DNA of 64,000 bases from Epithemia pelagica (Eukaryota > Bacillariophyta > Bacillariophyceae > Surirellales > Surirellaceae), in assembly GCA_946965045.2 (NCBI GenBank), contig OX337237.1, positions 1,674,001 to 1,738,000 of the forward strand, given 5' to 3'. The position numbers and the translations under genes were made by a program. Within the stretch, counting starts at the first letter, position 1; each line of letters starts with the position of its first letter. The notes beneath the pieces were generated by a model. The model was not told where the DNA came from, ran no database searches, and saw only the letters and a list, made by a program, of their open reading frames with translations. Positions 30,760 through 37,657 of the stretch are shown one piece after another.

Positions 30760-33042
30760 ATGACGAAATCACTCGCCCGCAACATAAAAAAGAAGGCAAA
30801 GAAGAAGCAGAGAGCCTCCAGAGATAGCCAGCCATCTGTTCGAGAATCATGGGTGGATCGGTTGTCGTTTGTTCGAGTCAATGAGAAACCTCCGATTCCA
30901 CCCTCCTCCAGCGAACAAACCGAGGAACATGATTCACACCGCGACATGGCAAATGCCGACAACGAGAATGGGAACCAAACTAATGAGAATGATTGCAACG
31001 ATCAACAGCAGCAACAAGTGACTTTGGAACGATCTTTGAAACGCCCAGACGAATTTTCCATTGTTTCTTGGAATGTTTTGGCCGAGGCGTATTGCAGTCC
31101 ATCGTCGCATCAAAACTTGCCGGACCAGTATCAAGACGTTGTCTTTCACAAAGCTCGACGAAAGCTACGAATACTGCAAGTTTTGCGTCAGCTGGTTGGT
31201 TCTCTCTATGAGGAGGAAAACGAGTCACAACAACACAACAATACTGTGACTGGCGCCGATATTGTGTGCTTGCAAGAAGTGGATCGTGGTGAAATTGGGA
31301 AAGAACTTAGGTGTCTGGGATTCGAGGGGATCGAAACTCCTAGAGTATCGAATGGAGGAGCATGTGGATCACGCATCGATTCCTGTGTCGTTTATGCTCG
31401 GACGAGTACTTTCCGAATATGTGAGCATCGAATCTTGAGTTTGGATGATCTGGCGACCTACGATAGCAGCATGGCTGAAACAGATACCCACAATACGACT
31501 AACGGTTCATCCAAACCTGTATCGTCGAACCCCAATAGTAATTGGCAAGGCCTACAACATAGTTTCTTACGGCGGAATATGGCGCTCTTGGTTCGACTGG
31601 AGCACATTGCATCCGGGCAAACACTCCTAGTGGCCAATGCGCATCTATATTGGAATCCTGGTTTTGAATACGTCAAGCTACTGCAGACTCATTACATTTT
31701 GAAGCAAGCCAAGAAGTTCGCCTTTGCCAATGAGCCAGTGGTATTTGCTGGGGATTTGAATTCAAGACCCCGTGGATGTGCTCATTCGTATTTAACACAT
31801 GGACGAATCAACGGCAAGCTTGTAGCACCGTGGTATGCATATCACCACTACAACATTGATGTCGAAATTGATTATCAGGCGCAATTTGGGGATGCAAAAG
31901 AAAAGAACAAATCGAATGTTGGCGACAACGTATCGGATGGAAAGAATATCGTGGATATTGGCGACGACGTATCGAAAAAGCTGGGGAATAAACTTTCAAG
32001 CATCACTCTTAATGATGAGCAGCGAACTCTGGGTCCTGTGCGCTACCTTTTGGATGCAACTCTTAACAAACTTTGTCGTTGGTTTCGCATCATGGGGATT
32101 GATGCGGGTCTGGAAACGGAGGAGCAAGAGCGAATGCGCACCAAACAGGGAAAGTTTGTCGTGTTCGATCGTTGCCGGCAAGAGCAGCGAACGCTTATTA
32201 CTACATCCACGCGACTAATGGCCCGTAGAGAGTGCCCGGCTGGAACATATTGCATCAACCCATCGTTACTCGCTGATTTGGAAGTGGCCATGGTTCATGT
32301 GCTTCTCACTCATGGATACGTCTTGGACCCTGAAAATTTCCTCACACGTTGTGTAGTTTGCAATGGAGATATTTGCGAAGTACACGAGGCATCAGAAAAA
32401 TGCCGCATTTTGAAATCTTACGAAGCTCCGACCGATCATGTAGACGAAATGGAAGTCTACGAATGCAACGGATGTCAACAAGGTTACTGGTGGGATGATC
32501 GGCCAACCAGTTCGGCTTCACGTGTAAAATCCGCTGCCACCAATTTATTTGTTCAGTGCGTTCGGGCAGGAGTTCCCATCAAAGAGGGTTCCAGTCTAGG
32601 GATGTTTCAAGACCATGTCAACGTCAAAGAGGAACGTGACCGCGGGTGGGACTACAGCAAGGGGAATAAAGCAGCACATGATCTTCTCCAACAAAAATTA
32701 GATTTCGTTGATTGGCTCAAAGACGACAATTTAACGTGCCCATTCGAATTTCGAAGTGCCTATGCGTCTGACTCCTCTGGGGATGGAGTAAGTGACAGTG
32801 AGAGAATACCCTTTTCCAATGTCACATTTCATTTCGTCAGTACGTTGGATTATATCTTTTTTGAACCCACCCGACTCCATCTAGAGGCACGATTATATGT
32901 TCCAACATCGTTTACCGAGTTGAATGACGCCACCGGAATCGAACGCGGTGGACACTTACTGCCCAGTGACGTTTGGCCGTCCGACCATTTGGCCATCGGA
33001 GCAACATTTCGGTTCCCTCAAGTCCATAATCAGAACCAGTAA
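30760..33042 (+). CDS. EEP (CCR4/nocturnin-type) nuclease with an inserted Mut7-C domain
   Basis: Intron-free, 760 aa. The N-terminal half is an endonuclease/exonuclease/phosphatase domain: SWNVLAEAY near residue 104, LQEVD near 172, ANAHLYWNP near 290 and GDLNSRP near 332. The closing motifs of the same fold appear only near the C-terminus: STLDYIFF near 696 and SDVWPSDH near 738. Between them (about 427-585) sits a Mut7-C-type PIN-like RNase domain: VRYLLDATLNKLCRWF, GIDAGLE, an ITTSTRLM strand, and a zinc ribbon with RCVVCN near 530 and ECNGC...YWW near 568. The EEP catalytic Asn, Glu, Asp and His are present, so deadenylase or related nuclease activity is plausible. In the inserted domain the usual TRD is TST, so its activity is uncertain. 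A basic N-terminus may direct nuclear or mitochondrial import. Confidence 0.88.
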   Translation: MTKSLARNIKKKAKKKQRASRDSQPSVRESWVDRLSFVRVNEKPPIPPSSSEQTEEHDSHRDMANADNENGNQTNENDCNDQQQQQVTLERSLKRPDEFSIVSWNVLAEAYCSPSSHQNLPDQYQDVVFHKARRKLRILQVLRQLVGSLYEEENESQQHNNTVTGADIVCLQEVDRGEIGKELRCLGFEGIETPRVSNGGACGSRIDSCVVYARTSTFRICEHRILSLDDLATYDSSMAETDTHNTTNGSSKPVSSNPNSNWQGLQHSFLRRNMALLVRLEHIASGQTLLVANAHLYWNPGFEYVKLLQTHYILKQAKKFAFANEPVVFAGDLNSRPRGCAHSYLTHGRINGKLVAPWYAYHHYNIDVEIDYQAQFGDAKEKNKSNVGDNVSDGKNIVDIGDDVSKKLGNKLSSITLNDEQRTLGPVRYLLDATLNKLCRWFRIMGIDAGLETEEQERMRTKQGKFVVFDRCRQEQRTLITTSTRLMARRECPAGTYCINPSLLADLEVAMVHVLLTHGYVLDPENFLTRCVVCNGDICEVHEASEKCRILKSYEAPTDHVDEMEVYECNGCQQGYWWDDRPTSSASRVKSAATNLFVQCVRAGVPIKEGSSLGMFQDHVNVKEERDRGWDYSKGNKAAHDLLQQKLDFVDWLKDDNLTCPFEFRSAYASDSSGDGVSDSERIPFSNVTFHFVSTLDYIFFEPTRLHLEARLYVPTSFTELNDATGIERGGHLLPSDVWPSDHLAIGATFRFPQVHNQNQ

Positions 33043-33371
33043 GATGGGGCTCAGAAAGCCTGTTGGAATATGGCTTTGGAGTGTTGGTTATGTACCCATC
33101 CCTGTCCAGTGTCATTGTAAGACTCTAGCTAGAGGGAGCATTTCCTTTTAAGAGTACTAGCCCTACCTTGCCACATGTGTTTTGTAAGCTCTCGCGTGAG
33201 ATTCAGATCCAGATTATTTCGCAGACATCTTCGCCTTCCCCTATAACCGCTAGGATTTCCATGTATTCATTTTTGTTCGCTGACGATTGACGATGGGGAG
33301 AAATGGCCTTCTCGAGTTTCAGACAAAACCACAACACATAGAAGCCTCACTGAGACCATCATGCAGCAATC
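33043..33371. other. Short intergenic region
   Basis: 329 bp between tandem plus-strand genes. No feature recognised. Confidence 0.4.
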
Positions 33372-34469
33372 ATGGACCTTCCAGTCAGAACGAGTACGGA
33401 AGAGAATGTTCGTAGTGGCATCTGCATGAGCTCGGGAAATGTACCTCATAGTCACGAAGCTACAGCGTCATACGCCAGTCACGCAGCTGCAGCCTACAGC
33501 AACCCTGACACTGGCAGCCTGGCCATGAACGCTAATCCTGGTTTCCCTTCATCTTTTTCATCACCCACATTGGAACAAAGAGGTTCCGACTTTTCAAACA
33601 ATGGTGGCGTGTTAGTGAACCTGGGACCACAATCATATGGGGATGCTCAACGAGGACCATCTGAAGCAGAGCCTACTAGCACGAGCGAATCCGAGCCTTC
33701 ATCAGGCTACTATAGCGCTCCTGCTGGACCTGGCAGCACTCCTTATTCGGCGTCTTTTGGAGGACCCTCAGGACCGTCCATGGGTTCTTCGATGCCAGCG
33801 CCATCTTCAGGGTACTATAGCGCTCCTGCTGGACATGGCAGCACTCCGTATTCGGCGTCTTTTGGAGGACCATCAGGACCATACATGGGTTCTGCGATGC
33901 CAGCGCCATCTTCAGGGTACTATAGCGCTCCTGCTGGACCTGGCAGCACTCCTTATTCGGCGTCTTTTGGAGGACCCTCAGGACCGTCCATGGGTTCTTC
34001 GATGCCAGCGCCATCTTCAGGGTACTATAGCGCTCCTGCTGGACATGGCAGCACTCCGTATTCGGCGTCTTTTGGAGGACCATCAGGACCATACATGGGT
34101 TCTGCGATGCCAGCGCCATCTTCAGGGTACTATAGCGCTCCTGCTGGACATGGCAGCACTCCTTATTCGGCGTCTTATGGAGGACCCGCTTTGCCATCAG
34201 CACCCTACATGGGTGCTGCGATGCCAGCACCATACGGAATGCCCACAACTGGTCCATATGCTCGACTCGCGACAGATGCTCTGGCGGAACCAGGGCCAGA
34301 TTCTCCAGATTGCTTAAAGGGTACTACAGCCGACGGCTACATCGTCGACTGTTACAATATATGCTGCCTGCCTCCCACACCCTCTCTGTTCGAAATGGCG
34401 AAAAGAAGGAAAGAGTTGAAGAAACAACGAGAAGAACAAAAATTGATGGAAGAAGAGGAGGAACAGTAG
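33372..34469 (+). CDS. Tandem-repeat Ser/Gly/Pro/Tyr-rich protein
   Basis: 365 aa from the ATG at 33372. Residues 109-288 consist of five 35-residue repeats rich in Gly, Ser, Pro, Ala and Tyr (unit core SGYYSAPAG then STPYSAS and GGPSGP). The repeats are followed by DCLKGTTADGYIVDCYN, the Cys pair of NICCLPP, and a basic-to-acidic helix (KRRKELKKQREEQKLMEEE). No signal peptide. The composition resembles low-complexity, phase-separating or matrix-type proteins, but no family is recognised. The repeat DNA is almost unmutated between copies, so the expansion is recent. Confidence 0.75.
   Translation: MDLPVRTSTEENVRSGICMSSGNVPHSHEATASYASHAAAAYSNPDTGSLAMNANPGFPSSFSSPTLEQRGSDFSNNGGVLVNLGPQSYGDAQRGPSEAEPTSTSESEPSSGYYSAPAGPGSTPYSASFGGPSGPSMGSSMPAPSSGYYSAPAGHGSTPYSASFGGPSGPYMGSAMPAPSSGYYSAPAGPGSTPYSASFGGPSGPSMGSSMPAPSSGYYSAPAGHGSTPYSASFGGPSGPYMGSAMPAPSSGYYSAPAGHGSTPYSASYGGPALPSAPYMGAAMPAPYGMPTTGPYARLATDALAEPGPDSPDCLKGTTADGYIVDCYNICCLPPTPSLFEMAKRRKELKKQREEQKLMEEEEEQ
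33696..34235 (+). repeat. 105-bp tandem repeat, five units, alternating subtypes
   Basis: Units begin at 33696, 33801, 33906, 34011 and 34116, each 105 bp (35 codons) and in phase with the reading frame. Units 1 and 3 match each other (PGSTPYS...PSMGSSM) and units 2 and 4 match each other (HGSTPYS...PYMGSAM); the fifth is divergent. This is the mark of a 210-bp block duplication on top of an older 105-bp repeat. Confidence 0.92.
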
Positions 34470-34498
34470 CATTACCATGCAGAGGACTCTCCCCCGAC

Positions 34499-34705
34499 GA
34501 GCCTTTCTTCGATCGTTTCCTCCCCGTGGTTTGTTTTGCCACCAAATACGTAAAGGCTCCCATGGCGCTACTCGTAACATACTTGAACTCTCCACCGATG
34601 AGCCTTTCTTCGATCGTTTCCTCCCCGCGACTTGTTTTGCCACCAAATACGGTACATAAAGGCTCCCATGGCGCTACTCGTAACTCGTAACATACTTGAA
34701 TAATC
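34499..34705. repeat. Imperfect 101-bp tandem duplication
   Basis: GAGCCTTTCTTCGATCGTTT starts at 34499 and again at 34600, and similarity continues through CCATGGCGCTACTCGTAAC to about 34700. The second unit has small insertions (GGTACAT-like and a CGTAACT repeat). It begins just after the stop of the 33372-34469 gene. Confidence 0.85.
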
Positions 34706-34968
34706 CTACCTAGGTTGGTACCAGGAAAAAGCATGTCTACAAGTAAATGTTTTCGTGGTCATCGAGTCATTAGAGGTACTACCTACTCATCTCATCCCCG
34801 TTCTTCAAATTCCTTGGAGTAGCTAGGAGTACCTACAATAGGTACGGAGTACGGATACTTCTCTGTTGTAGCTAAGGCGGAGTTTCACGGGTGACGAAAA
34901 TCAAGGCAAAAATCAACTTTCGACTTTCGATGTTGGGCCAACAGGTAATGAATAGGTTATGAGCAACC

Positions 34969-35051
34969 TCGAAAGTTGAATGCTGATCTTGGCAGTGGCC
35001 CACTTTTTCAAAAAAGTGGGCCACTACGAAAATCAACATTCAACTTTCGAG
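34969..35051. repeat. Nested fold-back palindrome (hairpin element)
   Basis: Outer arms CTCGAAAGTTGAATG (34969-34983) and CATTCAACTTTCGAG (35037-35051) are perfectly complementary. Inside them a second perfect stem, AGTGGCCCACTTTTT (34994-35008) with AAAAAGTGGGCCACT (35011-35025), has a 2-nt loop. The roughly 83-bp unit could fold into an almost continuous hairpin. This resembles a tiny fold-back/MITE-type element or a regulatory RNA hairpin; no target duplication was seen. Confidence 0.8.
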
Positions 35052-35058
35052 ATTTGTT

Positions 35059-35355
35059 GTGGTCCGAGCTCCTGATCTGCGAAAACAACGCCTTTTTTCT
35101 CTTGCTAGATGGAACCGTGTGCGTCCAGCAACGAACCTACCAGCAACAAGGTTCCCCGTCGCAACACCGGGAGGACCACTTACGGGGTCCGGAAAAATGG
35201 TCGTCTGTGTGTGGCCGGAGGGCTGTTCGTTCCCCCGCGTCGAAATGGCGCCAGGGCAGTCGGTCGAGTATCCGGCCGTGGGGGACCCCGCGGTCGCGGG
35301 TCCTGCCCACGGTTACGGTGCCGCGGCAGCTGAAATAGATGTTCCCAGTTCCTAA
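35059..35355 (+). CDS. Doubtful GC-rich ORF
   Basis: Open frame of up to 98 codons, GC-rich and Ala/Gly/Pro-rich (VVCVWPEGCSFPRVEM, GYGAAAAEIDVPSS). Its TAA at 35353-35355 overlaps the stop of the minus-strand kinase-like gene at 35352. No family recognised. The base composition differs from both neighbours, so it may be a fragment of inserted DNA rather than a gene. Confidence 0.2.
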   Translation: MVRAPDLRKQRLFSLARWNRVRPATNLPATRFPVATPGGPLTGSGKMVVCVWPEGCSFPRVEMAPGQSVEYPAVGDPAVAGPAHGYGAAAAEIDVPSS

Positions 35356-37137
35356 GAATGCATTGCGGTTGTAACTACCGCCTTTACCCATCTGTCAAAT
35401 ACAGAGTCAGAGAAAACCTTTTCCCTCAAAACCACATCGTATGCACTTTTCACCATCGAAATGTCGTATTGTGCCCCAGGGGCGTTGTCGATTTCCATAG
35501 CGCCATGAGAAGCAGGAACAGGCTGCAATGGTTCCACGAGCTTCATATCGTCGTAATCAATGAGGCGGATCCGGTTGTCTTGTGTTGACCGAATAACGTT
35601 CTGTGGACGAAAATCAGTGTAGACAAGTCCATGGCTTGCCAACGATACCAAAGCATTTGCGAGGTCGCTGCTATCGTCGTCACTCATCTCTTCGTCGTCT
35701 CGCACCGTAGGACCTGCCACGAAATCCATCTTAACGGCAACCTGACAAGGGATCCAGAAACCGATGAGTGCGGTGCGTGAAAGGGGAAATGCTAGGGTGC
35801 AACACACGTTATCTCAATTGACTCACCTGGTATTCACCGTAAAGAAGAGTAGCTGATAACAATGCATGGGGCAGATTTTTACCTGCATTGTCAAGAAGAC
35901 CACGATAACGTTCGTAGACGCAAAAAATCCTCCGCCAATTATCTCCTCGAGCAACCCCATGCGCAGGGCAGAGATCCTTGCTGAACAGATCATAACGAAT
36001 AACTTTAAAAAAAGAGTCGTCCGTCCCCGCTGGTTCCAGAGTCCACTGTACTTTCTTTCCCACCACTTCGCAACATTTCAGTTGCGTATTCTTGAGATCC
36101 ACAACCGCCGTTTGTTCGTCTGCGTTATCTAGGATCTGTATGTATTCTTGGTACATTTCAGTACCAACGCTGCAGCCTCCTCCGTAGATCGAAAATAGGA
36201 GCACTCCCACCATTTCATAAGAAAAGACACAAACCACAGAACATGCAGATGACAAGAAACCGAGTCCCCATGGAGGTCTTTCGTAGAATCGCCACGACTG
36301 CGCTCCTTCTGCTTCGCGAAAATAGCTGGACTGAAAGTGACCGATGGACGTTTGCACGAGCTCTTCAATGGCCTGGCTTTGATATGTTTTCCATTCATCA
36401 CTCTTCGCTGGATGTCCCTCTAATCGGATTCCAGCAGACAACTCAGGCCTGGAATCAGGATCGGCGACGACGAGTTTAAGCTTCGGCCCATAATTTTCTG
36501 GTAAAACAGTTTTGGCACTGCCGTTGGCCGCCTTGGCTACCATAGAAGAAGGATGGCCAATAAGGGCCATAGGGTACGAACCATCGGTGAGAAATCCACC
36601 GAGATCAGTAATCCCTGACCGACGACAGAAGTTCATCAGTTCTGTCCCGCTTTTGAGAGGTTCAACCGATAGGGGTCTTTTGAAAAGCGAAAAATCCACT
36701 ATCAGTCCTTGTGTTACGCTCGATTCCGGGTCACTAAGCTTGACCTGTGAAATACTTTTGCCTTCCTTTTTCAGTGTCAAGCTTTCAACTCGTTCGACGA
36801 TGTTTGGCCCATTGTCTCCCATGTACTCATCCGGAATCGGAGCTTTAAGAATTTGGTGAAAACGCTCAAGGCATTCAAAAGCATACGGTGCGATGTCGCT
36901 GCGTCTACGCAATGGCTGGAGATAGTCTCTCATTCTTTCAAGACCAAAGTTCTTCAAGGATAAATACCTTCGGCATCCCGTTCCTTTCAACAACGTCAAC
37001 AGGTCATCGACAAGTTTGACATCGTGGGCATCATCGCAATCAAAACGGAGTAACTCAAGAACCTCTCTTTTCTCTACGTTTTTTCGTCGAACGAGAAGAG
37101 ACTTTAGCAGGACGAAGTTAATATCATCGTCCTCCAT
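35352..37137 (-). CDS. Membrane-associated protein-kinase-like protein
   Basis: Two exons: 35827-37137 and 35352-35741, with an 85-bp intron (CAG|GTGAGT ... TTGTCAG|G), giving 566 aa from the ATG at 37137 (the frame is open to 37221 without an ATG). The N-terminal half is soluble and unrecognised (LERMRDYLQPLRRRSDIAPY; ITDLGGFLTDGSYPMALIG). A long hydrophobic pair of segments follows near residue 310 (GLGFLSSACSVVCVFSYEMV, then GVLLFSIYGGG). The C-terminal exon carries a RIO/APH-style catalytic loop: HGLVYTDFRPQNVI (Asp and Asn present) and a LIDYDDM metal-binding motif in place of DFG. So it is a kinase-like fold with catalytic residues that could be functional, sitting on a membrane. The element 1 insertion starts only 160 bp upstream of its start codon. 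Confidence 0.75.
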
Positions 37138-37297
37138 CTCGCCTGCAATCGATATCGTATCCGTACTTCTCTGTTGTAGGTTTGGTGGCGGTATGGACCA
37201 CGTCCCCACTCCCACTCCCACAGCATATCCAGGATGCAGAATGTCCGTTGGCGCCCGTCGTCCGTCGTGCCTTTCTGTTGTGTGGCCAACTGCCCCC

Positions 37298-37626
37298 CCT
37301 TACTGTGCTTAAGCTAATTTGGCGATTGCTGACAAGAAGATGAATGAACTGACACATGACTGACTCAGAGACCAAGAATCAAAGGACCAAGCCCAACCAG
37401 ATTCGTACGTATGTTGAATCAAGAAGATCTATCACCTTTGGTGATTTGGTTGGGATCGAATGTTGATCGGGTCACTGTCTTTCAGGTTGATTGTTGGTTG
37501 AGGTGCTATACGTTGCAGGTATTGTATCTCTCCTTGTGATCATCTGTTTTTGTTCAGGTTGATTGTTGGTTGAGGTGCTATACGTTGCAGGTATTGTATC
37601 TCTCCTTGTGATCATCTGTTTTTGTT
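37298..37626 (+). repeat. Split direct repeat A1 (left terminus of element 1)
   Basis: Starts CCTTACTGTGCTTAAGC and matches A2 at 46108-46364. Its last 72 bp are present twice in tandem (37483-37554 and 37555-37626), whereas A2 has that unit once. Confidence 0.92.
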
Positions 37627-37657
37627 GCTTTTGTCGTTGCGCCCCGCCACTGCTCCC

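Larger units (their letters stand above)
34470..35351. other. Repeat-bearing intergenic region
   Basis: About 0.9 kb between the repeat protein and the convergent kinase-like gene. It holds a 101-bp tandem duplication, a nested fold-back palindrome and a GC-rich stretch (about 35160-35340), each described separately. Confidence 0.5.

Noticed and set aside
33676-34257. Repeat-rich ORFs in other frames of the 105-bp array (plus and minus strand)
   Set aside because: A 105-bp period keeps all frames open; the frame with a sensible start, composition and C-terminal domain is 33372-34469.
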